64,000 nt of DNA from Albifimbria verrucaria (lineage: Eukaryota; Ascomycota; Sordariomycetes; Hypocreales; Stachybotryaceae): positions 1,798,001 through 1,862,000 of the forward strand of contig JAHREC010000011.1 in assembly GCA_020081605.1 (NCBI GenBank), read 5' to 3'. Made by a program: the position numbers and the translations under genes. A model generated the notes under the pieces. That model did no database searches and was not told the DNA's origin. It saw only the letters and a list, made by a program, of their open reading frames with translations. How positions within the stretch are numbered: the first letter of the stretch is position 1; each line of letters opens with the position of its first letter. Below, in pieces: positions 33,495-51,699 of the stretch.

Positions 33495-36400
33495 TCAACG
33501 CCTGCTACATCTCTTTGAATACAACGCCTTCCACCGTTGGTGGATCCATCTTTCCACAAGTCCCCGCTCATACCTCGTCAGCCAGACAGCGTCTGCATTG
33601 ATGTTTTCCAGCGCTTGCCGCACTCCATCGTCCTTCTCCATTGCCTCTGCAAGCAAATCTAAGATATCTTCAAACATGTCGTCATCCACTCGAACAAACG
33701 AGACGACTGAGGTCAGCAGCTTTACCACGGCTTCCCAAATCTTTTGAGGTGCTGCATATTGCCCTAAGCTACCGGATGGTACCGATGGGTTGCTCGCACC
33801 AGGTGACTTTGCATCGAGACCACCCGCGGATCGGATGGGAATGACGATGCTAGATGCGTTCCCATCAAGCCCTAGTTTCTTTTCCCGAGGCAGGCCCTTC
33901 ACGGCCTTGTCTGTAGCATGTTGCTTGGCCTGATAACACCATTTCCTCAGGACGCTGCACCACTCTGATTTGAACCGCGTACTGAGAAAATCACCTGCTG
34001 CCTCACATAAATGACTTAGAGTCTGGCATGTCTCGATGACGACATATGCCTCCTCGTCACGCAATCGGGCGATTACAACAGGCCAGATTGCGTTAACTAG
34101 AGGCAAAATGAGTCTTCGTCTGCTGCCAAAGCCGACGAAGCTGTAGTCAGAATCTCCAGCAATGTCCTCCTCAATTTTGGAGCTGGAGAAGTAAGATAAT
34201 ACTGTGTCAAAGTCGCTATCTTCACAAGAAGCTGATAGGTAGGAGAGTTTGGCTCTTTTGTTCCTCCCTTTCGCCATCAGCCTCGCTTGTTGGCTCTTCA
34301 TCATCTGCAGTGACAGGATTTTCGTTGTTTTCTCGTTTCCATGGGGCATTTGGATGACTCTTGATTTTTTCGTCTTCAGCAGCTTCGGCTTTTTCTCTCT
34401 CCATTCGCTGGCTCTGTTTCTCAAGAAACTCTAAGAGGTCGTCTAGACCCTTTGCTTCAAGAGGTTTCTTCAAGTGATTGGGCCGTGATCGTTTCTGGCC
34501 TTCCAATAATAAGGCGTTTGACTGCGCTCCTTGGTTGACAGTCTCCTTCAAGACTGCGAACAGATTCTCCACAAATGCAGAGTATGCATGGTAGTTCTCC
34601 AAGGCAACAAAGATGGACTCGACGACATCGTCAAGGAACGGAATGACCCGTGGCCCTGCCAACCGTATCATCATTGCTAGGACTTGAGTCGATGCTGGCG
34701 AGATGTCTAGGGTATTCAATCGTAGGAAACAGCATTGACCATGTAGTCAATGTTATCGATGATGAGTTCCGAAACATTGCCATACTGACAGGACGAAGCC
34801 AACTCATTCAGAGTGACTATAGCATACTGCTGGAGTTCTGGAGACTCGGATCCTAAGAATGTAGTGATAGGGAAGAGTACATCAATAAGCTCCGGTTTAA
34901 AGGAGGGTCCTGTGCGCTGCGCAGCATGTGCAATAACCTCGAGAGCAATAGCTTCCAACCGCCAGTCAGAAGGCGTTAGATCTGTGTGCGAATCTAGGAC
35001 CTGCACCGAAAAGTTGTAAATATCGTTGAAAGTGTCCTCTATGCTCTCCTTAGGTTCGTCAAAAGCTGTTAGATCCAGTAATGCACTATCATCAGCTGAG
35101 CTTTGATGGGCGGACTTGACAATCTCGAAGCACAGCCAAAAGGCTGCGACCTGGCTCTCATCTGTTGTATCTCGCACCTGATCCATAATTGATGCAGCAA
35201 GTTTGGACTGCTGTGAGGAAGTTGCGACAGATCTGATGAGATTCATCATTTCTATTTTTACTCTTCGTTGGCTCTCATGATTCAGAAGAACGGAATCCAG
35301 TTGATTCGCACTCATAGAAGCCATCTCCTGACTTCCATCGGTGAGTAATTGCACATGCTGGATTTGTGATATTGAGGATGCTCCAGGCCCAGAAATGAGC
35401 GCCGTCACTGTATCTCGAAGTGTGTCCGACAACAAATCATCAAGCGTCGACGACTCAATCTGTAAGTCCCTTGTGATTGCTATACCATGCGTCAGGTTTC
35501 GAATCGCGCTTTCCTTCGCACTTTCGTCGCTCGCTTGCATGGCATGAGGAAGACTGGACATCCAGTTATATACAATTGCCTTGATTGTTTCAGATAATTC
35601 GGGATAAATAGTGGCGAGATCTCTCAGAGTTGTTTCCAACCCTGTGCGATGAGCATCCTTAAGGCCTCCAGAATCCAGCATGACAGCGGTTTCCACTAGA
35701 AAATTTGCGCAGTCGGATAGAGTGTTATGGCACTCATCAAGAAGGGTGACGCAAAGCCGGCATAGTGCCTGGCGGACTTCTGAAGCATCGTGGGTTCTGA
35801 TCTTCATTATCTTTGCGAGAGCCAACTTTACTTGAGCTGCCGTGGCCTTTAGCCACGCGGGGCTCAGCACCTTTCCTTTATCTTCTTCCAAGTTATTTTC
35901 ACCGGGATCTTTTTGGGCTTGTGCTAATATCGACCTTGTTTGCATATCGCCGAGAACTTTCGTTAACACCAATCGCACTGCGTCAAGACTTTTCGAAAGT
36001 ACTCGGCTCTTGTACCGGCCTGGGGTTGACAAGACCTTTGTCAGCGATGACACTGTCCCTGGTAGGAAGCTAGCGAGAGCGCCTTGATCCTTGATCGCCA
36101 TGTAGACGCTTTCAATAGTATGTACTGCCTCTTGTTGGATTTGAGCGTTGGCGCCATCCACAATAGTCTCCAAGATGACAGTTATGCTGTGTCCTAATGC
36201 CGGTATGGCCTCTGAAGAAGCCAGGCCGACTGCAACACTGGCATACGAGGCCGCGGTTTTGAACAGGGCATTTAATGCATGCAGAGTCTCCAGTACAGTT
36301 TCCTCAGGTATGTCTCGTTTACTCTCTGAGCCTGGATCTCCATCGAGAATAAACGTGAGAAGGCTCAAGATTTGTTGCACCAGTTGAGGTGAGATCTTGG

Positions 36401-36772
36401 ATTTCCAACCGTGCACAATGAGAATGTTGAGGCACTTCACACAATTCTCAATCAACAACATAGGATACTGGTCCACCTGCCGGAAAATGTAAAACAGCGG
36501 AAAGAAGACATATTCGGCAATTTTCTCATCCAGGACAGTAGGATCTCGTTGTGTTTGAGTTTCGAGTATTTCCAATACCTGCTGAGATAGTGGTAAGAGC
36601 TCGCGAGAGGCTGCGGCTGGGTTGGACTCGCGAATGGCCAACTGGCTAATCTTGACGCAGCATGGCTTTAGCTACGTGAGGGTGAGTCAGTCAAGCATAT
36701 TCACAAGAAGCATTCTCAACTGCTTACAGTTTGGAAAAATATATTCCTTTCCACGAGCTGCGGTGTCTCCAT
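33495..36772 (-). CDS. TTI1: Tel2-interacting protein 1 (Tti1), HEAT-repeat protein
   Basis: Tti1 acts with Tel2 and Tti2 in the TTT complex, which stabilises PIKK kinases such as TOR, ATM and ATR. The start is ATG 36772 (METPQLVERNIFFQT) and the intron is 36672-36727. The second exon begins LKPCCVKISQLAIRESNPAA. The rest is a long alpha-solenoid with repeated helical pairs (LIENCVKCLNILIVHGW, PELIDVLFPITTFLGSESPE, ILPLVNAIWPVVIARLRDEE) and an acidic Lys/Glu-rich insert near residue 780. One-base gaps: 34718-34719, the T-run 34256-34259 and the A-run 34105-34108 (plus strand). Repair joins the segments in order and gives 1074 residues, usual for fungal Tti1. It is divergent from the SidJ-like gene, sharing a 761-base promoter region. 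Confidence 0.92.
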
Positions 36773-37533
36773 TGTGAGCGAAGGCAGGGCTGGTTAGCCT
36801 GGCGATATGTGCATTATTTTCCCTGTACACGAAGCTACCGGCAGTCGGAGTACAAGCACATTTTTGCCTCAGGACTCGAAACGAAGCTTATACTCGTATA
36901 GCCTCAAGTGATGAGACGGGTTGTTAAATGAGCTGTTGCGTACTCTATGGAGCCAACGCAATATCAGATATGCGGGTGTGTTGTATGTTGCTTCGAATTT
37001 GCCTGGTAGTAACCAGGGTAAGTGATTCCTAAAGCGAGCATTGAAAGGTCGTGTACAGTGTGAGTCTGGAACACTGTGCAAGCTTTGCCGGTTAGTGCCA
37101 TCAAGTGAGGAGCCAAATAGGACGGATCACTGATCGAATAAATCCTGGGTTTCAATGTAGATTTTAAATTAAAGAACTCGATCAATGGTATTAATACACT
37201 GAACCGAGATACTTCAATGGTGTAGTTTAATCTATTCAATATCAGTACTCAACGCAAATCATTATGTGCGTTTCTAAAGCTCATAAGTCCTCATACTACC
37301 TCTCCCCACTATTACTAGAGTCGTACTCATACTGTACGCAGTGTTCAAAGAATGAACAAGTACCTACATAGTCTATATCAGGTAAGCAATGCAGCATCGA
37401 GCTTCGATCCCTCATCAACAGGGTTCACATGCTCATGGGCTGCCTTGATAAAACTGTTGATATTTATTTACCCTTTCCAAATTTTCAAACCAAGCTCTAC
37501 CAGGCATAGTCTCGCCATCATTTTTCCTTCACA
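36773..37533. promoter_or_regulatory. Bidirectional promoter between TTI1 and the SidJ-like gene
   Basis: The sequence is AT-rich for this window and has no supported gene. Near 36963-36971 it reads ATCAGATAT, one base from the ATCWGATAA site of iron-regulating GATA factors (SreA type). That match is suggestive only. Confidence 0.45.
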
Positions 37534-38513
37534 ATGCCTCTCGATCCACCATTTCCCGTGACTGTACACCCGTATCGAGCGCCGGTACGGGGATCTTGTG
37601 CGTACGAGTTGGGCCTCACCCAATCCCGAAATGCCGTCATTTTCATAGGAGGTCTCACCGACGGTCCTCACACATCACCTTTCATTCGGAGGGTAGCGAA
37701 GCATTTGGAAAAGGCGAGCCATTTAAGCTATTCCATCTTTGAGGTTCGTCTACGAAGTGCATATATCGGATTCGGAACGTCAAGCTTGGCCAACGACGTT
37801 GCAGATGTCTCTGCCCTTGTCAAGTACCTACGCAGCATCGGCAAAGAGAAGATCTTCCTTTTCGGTCACTCCACTGGATGTCAAGTATGCTATCTCATCT
37901 CAAGCAAGCTTGAATATTTACTCTAACACCATTAGGATTGTATGGAATACGCGAACTACGCCAAGCACAATAACGAACCAGTCGATGGCTTCATCTTGCT
38001 AGCTCCTGTGTCCGACAGAGAATCCCTTGAGATTGTATGCCCTGAATACCAGGAAAGCCTCGACCTTGCCACTCGGATGATAGCTGAGGGAAGACAAGAT
38101 GATTGTCTGCCTCAGGACAAGGTCCCAGGAGTCCTGGCTGCTCCTGTCTCGGCTTACAGACTTCACTCTCTGTGTGCTAAAGGGTCTGTACCCATTGTCC
38201 ATCATGAAGCTTCAGAATGCTAACTTAGGAATGCAGGGGTGATGATGACTACTTTTCATCCGACTTGGGCGATGCAGTTGTGTCAAAATTCTGGAGCAGA
38301 TTCACCAAGCCTGTTCTTGTTCTGCACTGTGAAAAGGACGAGTTTGTCCCTGGGCATGTGGATCAGGTAGCTCTGAACAAGAAATATCGTGAGGCGAATT
38401 CCAATGTCAGCTCGCTCTCTGGTTTTGTTCCTGGGACCGGACACACCGTGCTTCAAGAAGAAGCCCGCGATTGGCTTGGGAAGAGAGTTGTTCAGTTCTT
38501 GGAAAGTGTTTGA
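37534..38513 (+). CDS. SidJ-like alpha/beta hydrolase (DUF1749; possible siderophore esterase)
   Basis: In Aspergillus fumigatus SidJ hydrolyses fusarinine-type siderophores inside the cell to release iron; this protein belongs to the same DUF1749 hydrolase family. The nucleophile elbow is GHSTGCQD, the acid is probably in VLHCEKDEFVPG, and the histidine is in GTGHTVLQEEA. The motif VIFIGGLTDGPHTSPF near the N-terminus would form the oxyanion region. There is no signal peptide, so it is cytosolic. Introns: 37885-37935 and 38184-38236; the second uses a weaker GTCTGT donor and joins to GDDDYFSSDLGDA. The start is ATG 37534 (CACAATGCC). Length is 291 residues, and this is the only gene here without a frame break. 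No siderophore synthetase is nearby, so substrate is inferred. Confidence 0.85.
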
Positions 38514-39623
38514 TTCATGAGGAACGCCACGATGGAACAACTGAGTGAGCCTGCCTAGCCACCGACTGGCATACAAATGGAAGTGGCACGGTTCCATAAC
38601 CCCGATATGATGACTTCTGTGGACAGTTTCTTTAAGAGGAAAAAACATTGAGAAGAGATGTGCTGAAGAGGTAGACGGGTTCAGTTCTTCATTGTATATA
38701 TGAATTGAGGTAGCAGATCTCAAAATGACTCTAGTCTAGGGGATGAAACAACATTCTCAGAGATAGCCATGCCCCTTTAGTGCGAGGAGCCCGGTTGATT
38801 AGATGTAGGTTTGCAACCAAATATTTTCTCCCAGAGTTCGTGCAACAGATCGTGCAGCCATCGCTCTCTGTTGCACCGAATCTACCTGGTCGAGAAGCAC
38901 AAATTTAACCGGATGAAAGGTTCCGCAGTTGCCAGCCTTATTTTAGGGCTTACAAAGAGAGAGGAATTTAAAACAGGTTGGTCTTTATGGTCATATCACC
39001 CCTGTTGGAAGTTTGGTAATGCTTCCTATGTGTTGGCTCCTTTTCTTATTTTTGTGATGCCAATGGGCTCTAGTTCAGGGTAGCCACTCATCAATCGACA
39101 TCTGACTTCCTACCTTAGGCGCCTATGTTAGTAGCTTCATATTGTGACGTCGTGACTGTGCACCACCATTACAGGCGTCATAGCTCCCTCTAGACTCGCA
39201 CTCAGGGTCGACGTGCAAAGAAATTAGGTACCCACAGGTAGGTTGGTGGGGCATTTCTCGGATTTTAGGCTGGAGATTCGGGGTCAATACCTGCAAGGTA
39301 CCTTCGTGACGCGTGCAGGTGCCTACGCCTTTCGGGGTTGGCGTCCCTTGGCTGACAAACCACTCTCGCATCTGTTGGAGCTTTTACCAACATCATTTAC
39401 TTCTTCGACTTTCCTGGAGACTCTTTGATTCTGTCTAGGACCTCAAGCCTTCCCTCGTGCCTGCAAAAGATCGGTACTGAGGAGACACAGCCGTTGGATC
39501 AAACGAAAAAACCGTCCCAGCGTCCGATCTACGGGCTGGCCGAGCAAGCCCGATCCCTCCGACGTCCCGACCTTTAGCATGAGGTGACGCTTTGCGACTT
39601 GACCGCGCCGCGACCGAGGGATC
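38514..39623. promoter_or_regulatory. Intergenic region with promoter of the ABC transporter gene
   Basis: No gene is supported. TACCT/AGGTA elements occur at about 39109-39118, 39226-39240 and 39294-39305. The open frames here are short and lack recognisable domains. Confidence 0.5.
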
Positions 39624-45101
<5,478 letters not shown>

Positions 45102-45583
45102 TTTGGCAGTTAATCCGGTGGCACAGCTGCGCCAAGACCCCGGTTAGGCTCATGCGTCTTCACCTAGGTGTGTACGTTTTCGGTAAGCAACGGGGCGAGC
45201 ATTCCGAGGAAACATGGCTCCCCGGCTTCACACCGACATGTACACGCACACATACACGCGTATCAATACGAAGTCACATACATGTACAAAAAGGCTGAAA
45301 AGGAAGCATTTGTCTTTAAACCCTTGATTTAGAATAGTTGATTAGGTCTCAAGATCAATGCAAAAGTATGTATAACCACCATGTCTGCCCGAGCTCTGAC
45401 ATCTGAGCCGTTGAGAAGCCAACCGTTTGAATCTACGGGATTTGAGTCAGATGAGGTTGGTGTGAAACGGTTTCTCGGTCATTGTCTTGTCTCTGAGCTG
45501 TAGATAGCGGAGATTGTCCCACCACCAACACCTCCCTTCCTCGGCCATCATGTGGTTGATCACCTGCTTACTCTCCCCATGGG

Positions 45584-45613
45584 CAGCAGCAGCAGCATCA
45601 TCATCATCATCAT
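45584..45613. repeat. Trinucleotide repeats (CAG)n followed by (ATC)n
   Basis: About five CAG units run directly into about five ATC units. The region is noncoding as far as can be seen. Confidence 0.8.
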
Positions 45614-46977
45614 CGTCAGTCCCTAAATGCACTGCATTACGCCACATGAAAACCGCTGCACCACCCGAGGTCTGCACGCATATCTTGGTGGGCAGCCCTT
45701 AGCTGAGGCGGAAAGGATTCCAGCCCAACACAGTCTCTCGGGATGGAGCTAACGACCCAATTAGGTTGAATCGAGGCGTTCGCTTCACGCTGCACGATCC
45801 TTTGATAATGTTAATGAAAAGCCACTGCGGGCGCCGCAAATGGAAAGAAGAGATTCGAAAGAGGGGTGAGCAGCTCGCTGGTTCCAGACGATACCTGCCT
45901 GCCTGCATGCCTGCATGAATTAATGACGAGTTGCGTAGCATCATGCTTTGATAGGTGAGCAGCTCAACGACACGCTGCCATTCATGCCTTCTCTTCGGGA
46001 GCATCCTACAGCGCTTCGGCATACCGACCCAAATCACGTTCGGAAAAGCAGTCTGAATGAAGTGTTCGGCGCGAATTGTCGCCCCTCCGCTACAGTGATC
46101 TGCAAGGTAAGCTGCATGGGTCGTTGCCAAGGGCTGTTAGCTGCTGGGGTTGGGAAAATCCCCAGCTTTTCGTGCATGCAGATGGTGCAGGCAAGTTGGA
46201 GAGCCTGACCATCCGCATGACTCCCAGGCCATACCAGTCACACAAGTTTCTCTTTCTGGCCAAATGGGCTGCTCCGGCAGGCATTCGTCCTGCAGAGATC
46301 AGGCGGGCCAAGTACGCCGTCATCCCAAACCTCCGGGATGTGGTGGCGTCGTGAACCGGGGCTTCATTGGCTACGGAGTTGATAAAGTCCCCAGAGTGCC
46401 GTGTGTAACCTGCGGTTAGGTGAGGATGGATATAGCTGCCTTGGGAGAGAGACGATGTGGGTTCCTATGCTCAACGCGCAGGCAGTAAACCTAGGAGAGA
46501 TATTCGACAAGAGGCTACATGGTGAGATCGCAGCCAGAGTAGGAACTAAGCTATCTACGCCTGGAGATGGGGTTTAAGGGAGGAGGGGCATAAAGTAGAG
46601 GGGAAGTTCGTCGTGCCTTCAGCAGGTGCATATTCGCATTGAGAATGTTGTCGCATGCCCGCTCCTGGCCCTTGGCCCCAGCTCCCACAGCTCCCACAGC
46701 GACAGTCTCTGTCGTTGACGTTCAAACTGGCAAATATGCCGACCCAAAGGCAGCAATCGGTCCCGAGTGTTCTGCTTATCCTTGTATGGGAATCCCATGG
46801 GTCTTTTCACTCCCGTTGCCATCTTCGGTGTGGTGGCACAACGGTGTGCTTGAAACACAAGTTGATTGGCCTCCTTCGCCAGCGAAACCACGCCATGGGA
46901 GACGTCCAAACTTCTCCGCATTGCATAGTTGGTGCGAACATGGACAAACGTGGCGCGCGCTGCAACGAGGAGTGCAA

Positions 46978-47004
46978 GGGGAGGGGAGGGGAGGGAAAAA
47001 GGGG
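46978..47004 (+). other. G-quadruplex-forming motif
   Basis: Four G-runs of 4, 4, 4 and 3 bases are separated by single A bases, and a fifth GGGG follows after five A bases. One-base loops favour a stable parallel quadruplex. It lies in the gene-poor region. Confidence 0.7.
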
Positions 47005-50000
47005 CAAGAGAAAACATTGTAACCATGCAGGTAGTAAGCCGAGCATGTCATAGACACCTGGTCAGCGTCAAAGGGCCAAGCTAGCCCATGCCAAGATGAG
47101 AAAAGCTTGAGGCTCTTGCGATAGACAGAGGAGTCAATTGCTTGGGCCATGGTGAAGCTTTTTCGTTCTTTCGACAATTCTAGCAATGGCTGCGTGACCC
47201 TGCAGATACCGCGACAGTGGCAGAAGCCACGTCAAGCCAGGTTGTTACACATCCGTCGAGGTGCATACCGAGAGGCGGCGACGGTTCCAAAGACACCAAG
47301 CCAGGGCACCGGACACCCTGGTGCGTAGGATAATCTGACATCCCAAGGTCTGGGGTGATTGAGTGAGTAGCAGCAAGCAAGGTAGCTTGTTCGTGTTGGA
47401 GCACTACCATGCTGCCGGCAATGCTTGTTCTAGCATTATCAGTTAGATAGGATCCTTCGGCAAGAATTGAGACGGATGTATGGGTAGTCATCAGCTTGTC
47501 AGCTCCGGATTGTGACAAACCCTCGACGAAGCCTGATAGGCTCAACGAGCCTACACCGAAGTCTGTAACAGCGGGGACGCCACACTTGCCCATATAGTCA
47601 CTACTATGAGTATAAAGTCCACCGCTAAGGCGGATGCCGAGGGATTCAGAACGAAGAAAACGAGTCGAGGGTCCCTGTCACAGAAAGTCCCCGATTGTCG
47701 TGTCCATGTAGATATTAGTAGGAATACTGACAGTCAACAACCTGCCTCAGAACCCTGGCAACAGCGGTGAGTCCATTCATGGCCTAGCTGCACTCGTGTT
47801 TGTCAGTGCCAATATGAAAGCCGACTATGTACTGCATTGGAAGAACAAGTCTAGACTGCGCCATGTGCTTTCTCGCGTCGATGACAAAGGGCCAGCCGGC
47901 AGCCGCTATGACGACGTGGATTGTGATCACCAGCAGGCAATCAGGTACCAATTGGTGGCCAGAAGCGAAGAACAAGGATCACACATGATATGTCTCTACC
48001 TAGAGAGGCGTCGTGCTTCCACCAGCTGGACACGCGCATGGAAAATTTCACTCTGCCTGGGTTCGCATCATGGCGATGATCACCGTCTGTTCTGGTTGGG
48101 CAGCAGAGCAGTCCCTCGGGCATATGCAAAGAAACCATGAAACCAGGAAAGGAGACCCTGGGCTCTATCGGAGCTTCGCATTGCACGATTCAGAATGCTT
48201 CACTTGCCGCAGGTCCCGGCAACCATTGCCGCCGCAATTACAACAACCGCATGCGACTGGCAATGCCCAATAACAGGCCATGCCGCTCAGTTCTTCTCCC
48301 ACGGCCAAAGATTGGCTGGGACACTGATGTCAAGCAACATCCACCTTTAACTACCGTATCCACAAATACGGCTTCCTTCATGCCCCACTAAAACACTGCG
48401 GAATCTCGGCCGATGTAGTGTAGCTCTGGATCTGGAGTTGTCTGTCAACGGGGTACATGATGAATAGCGTGGGGTAGCATAGCGGCCAGGTCGCCCGTGT
48501 TAAGAGTAGGCACCTAGTTGCAGTCAGATGAGGCCTTGTTTCACTGGCTCCATACGCAGGCCGTCGTTGAACACGCTTTCAGACACATCGTATGCGGGGA
48601 AAGGGGCGGGCTGAACGATCCTGACTCCACCGGTGCCGCCTCGAGCAACACCCGGGTGGAAATAGACGGCATGGCCTGCCAAGTCCTAGGAGGTGCTGCT
48701 GTTTTCTCGGGAAATCTATAATTGCTTTTGGCGCAGACGTTACCTCTGGCTGGCATCGTTCAGGTGGGAGTTGGGCCTGCCTGGATGCTCAATATCGCGC
48801 AGCGGCTGTTTCTTGAGGCGGCAGGGAGCCTTGTTTACATTGTGGCAGAGAGAATCGCACTCCCGCTATGGTTATAGAAATTACAAGCGTAGTTTTATCA
48901 AGTCAATATGCTGCTCAAGGGGCGTGGTGGTGAGGGGTCGGGACACACCGTAAGCCGTAGTAGGCACTTACACCTGCTCTTTCCACGCTTTCCAAGGTCG
49001 CTAGCTAGGCGAGGTAGTTGAGATGCTGGTGATCCGCTAAACAAAGGTGGCATGCTAAATTAACTCTGGAGCATTAAGATAAGAGGCATCCCCAACTTGG
49101 CGCGTAGGGGACCGGGCGATCCAACAGGTGGGTAGGTTTACGCGGATAAGATGCTCCGAGACCGACAGCAACATTGGCCAATTTGGCATTTGCTAGCAAA
49201 TCTCATGAGAATCAGTCCCCGAGTTTTGTGCCACCGGTCAGCCTAATAATTCACATATGAATGGGGCTTGGAAGAGTGACATCGCGTGGGACGGCCGCCT
49301 CGGACGAATCAAGAGCATTGGGGTGACTCCGTGTTATGGCAAATGATGGTGATGGCCAGGATCTAGGATCCTCTTTCTTGTTTTGGATGGCGCGCGACAG
49401 GAGCCGGATCAACGATGCAGAGGCTTGATTGACCGAATCAAAGATGAGCCCAGCCAAGGCCACGCACAAGGTCAAGAAGGTGAATGCCGGATGAGTTTTC
49501 TGATGCCTTATGACTTCTCCATGATGCTATTATTAAGTCAATGAGGCAGTTGCGCAAGGACGGCAGTCAGGCTCAAGCAACCCCAAAAGCCGTCCCCTAA
49601 CCCGTACCACTTCTCAACCCAGCATGGCGGTGCGGGCCTGCGGTAACTAGTCAAGGGAGCGATCGATCAAGCTTAGCATATATCAGTTAGGCACACCGCA
49701 ACGTTTATTCTTCAGGACATTGATCAGCTTCGGCTACGGCTGTCGCCGCGCGTGAGGCAAATGATATGTCAGTCAGCATCGTTTGTACACATCAGAGCTC
49801 ACATCTGGTCATCATCTTAGATCGCTCGCCCATCCAAGCCAGGGTAGATAGGATGCATGCAAGTTGCTGAATCGAGACGATTGGAGAGAGGAGGAGGGGG
49901 GTCTTTGTCGAGCGGCAAGGGGAGGGAGGGGTCTCTTGCATGTGCGGAGGCCATGAACAGGCTCGCTGTGTCTGAGTCGCTAACCGGAGTTCTTCGCCGT

Positions 50001-50836
50001 GGGTCTGTGGAGTTTTATCCGGGTGTGCAAGCAGAATCGAGCATGTGCTGAAGTGTTTACTGGACCAGTACATCGTTGACTATGTTAGTAGCGATTGCAG
50101 TATATGAAACATTTCGGTTGGGTTAGCATCGAGATATCTCCGAGGAGATGGATCCTAGCCGTCAGTTGCAAGATCAAAGGGTGGAAAATGTTGAGCGGCT
50201 ACGGAAATGCCACCCTTTGAATTCTGTACCTGTGTAAATGGCATGTTGCCTTTACCGGTTGTGGTTGCGGCGTGAAAAAAATTTCATACCAAGGCAAGCT
50301 TGAATCAATCAGATGTCATACCCACCTACCGTACGAGGGTATCTCATGGCACAGGGAGAAATAGGTTCATGGCAGGCACGTAAGCATTTGTTCATGCATT
50401 GCCTGCTGTACAAAGCGATTGGTTCTCCCATGAGCTAGGGTTGACGAATCCGTATATAATACAACGTCCGATGCAGGACGAAGATGAGAGGCCATTGGCC
50501 GTGGCCATGGAGAAAATGCCGAAAACTCCTTCGGCATCCTTTGGTTGAGGATAGTAGGGTAATTGCTTCTGGCGTGTCGTCAAAGTGATGAGACCTGGCT
50601 CCTATCCCATATACCGACAGCGCATATGAAGTAAAGAGCAGGGTAGCAACACCCCATGGTCAGTGCCCTGAGCACGGCAGTGGGCCTTGGGTACGGCAAT
50701 TAAGGTAGATTGCGTGGCTCACGTTTCCTAGGCTTGAGCGGATGGTCGCATTCATTTCCTTTGCTCGACATTGCTGCATATGCCTTTCTCGTCTAAGCAT
50801 CAACCATCCAATCACGCAACCACATACGGACATAGC

Positions 50837-50935
50837 GCAGGGCAGCGCAGGGCAGCGCAACAAGGCAAGGCAGCCAGCATAGTTCAGCACTGCACAGCAC
50901 AGCACAGCACAGCACAGCACAGCACAGCACAGCAC
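50837..50935. repeat. Pentanucleotide microsatellite (CAGCA)n with adjacent decamer repeat
   Basis: From about 50893 to 50935 the unit CAGCA repeats eight to nine times. Just before it, 50837-50878 holds imperfect CAGCGCAGGG copies. It is open in several frames (QHSTA-type repeats) but there is no evidence of translation. Confidence 0.85.
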
Positions 50936-51699
50936 AACATGGCAGAGCACTGTGGAGTGGCAGCGTGGCATGCCGTCGGTGGGTCACTCCTTGCTCGCAC
51001 GCGGCGTAGGAGGAGCTGCTGCGCGATACTATTCTTTAATCGCATGGGTGGGCGAGATCGGTGTGCGTGGGTTATCAATACCCGTACCGTACCGTGCCTG
51101 CTGCCAGCAGTCACTACACAGCTAGCCTACGTTGTCTCAGCCCGCGTATAATGCTGGCGTCGTCCCGCACAGCGACCTGGAGTGGAACTGCGTCTAGCCA
51201 TCTTACTTTAGTCATGTAACAGGCGACGCAAGGGCAGCCCGATAGCGGCATGTCTGGTTTATCTAACTTCGTCGAGGCCATGTTTTACGGCCTGGACTCC
51301 GGAACAAGTCAACATGGCAACGAGACGGTGGTAGTTGTGCGTGGTGGAGTTGTTTATATTGCTGACACAAATGACGGAGAGGGACTAGATCAGACGACCG
51401 GTCAGCCATGAGTTCCACCCAAGACAGCCAGGGTTCCTGACTAGGTAGTTGTTGTTCCACAGTATGGCCCCGTCGCTTGGCTTCTTGCTTTTAGAGCATA
51501 AGCAGACTAAACATTTGATGATGTGCAGCTGTCTGAAGATAATCATGCTCTTGGAGAAAGATGACGAGAAATAGACGCAATGCAAGCAGGTGGTTGAAGA
51601 AGATACATTGAGGGGACTTGTGCACACGCCAGAGAAGCTGAGCAGCTGGAGGTCCCTCTGAGGTTGCCAGTCGTCTTTCGTTTGAGGAAGGAACGTGGC

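Noticed and set aside
47180..47593. Minus-strand open frame of 137 codons in the gene-poor region
   Set aside because: Starts with ATG but has no recognisable domain, no neighbouring exons and a length expected by chance at this base composition.
50885..50940. CRISPR-like or protein-coding repeat
   Set aside because: A simple five-base microsatellite without spacers; the open frames are a by-product.
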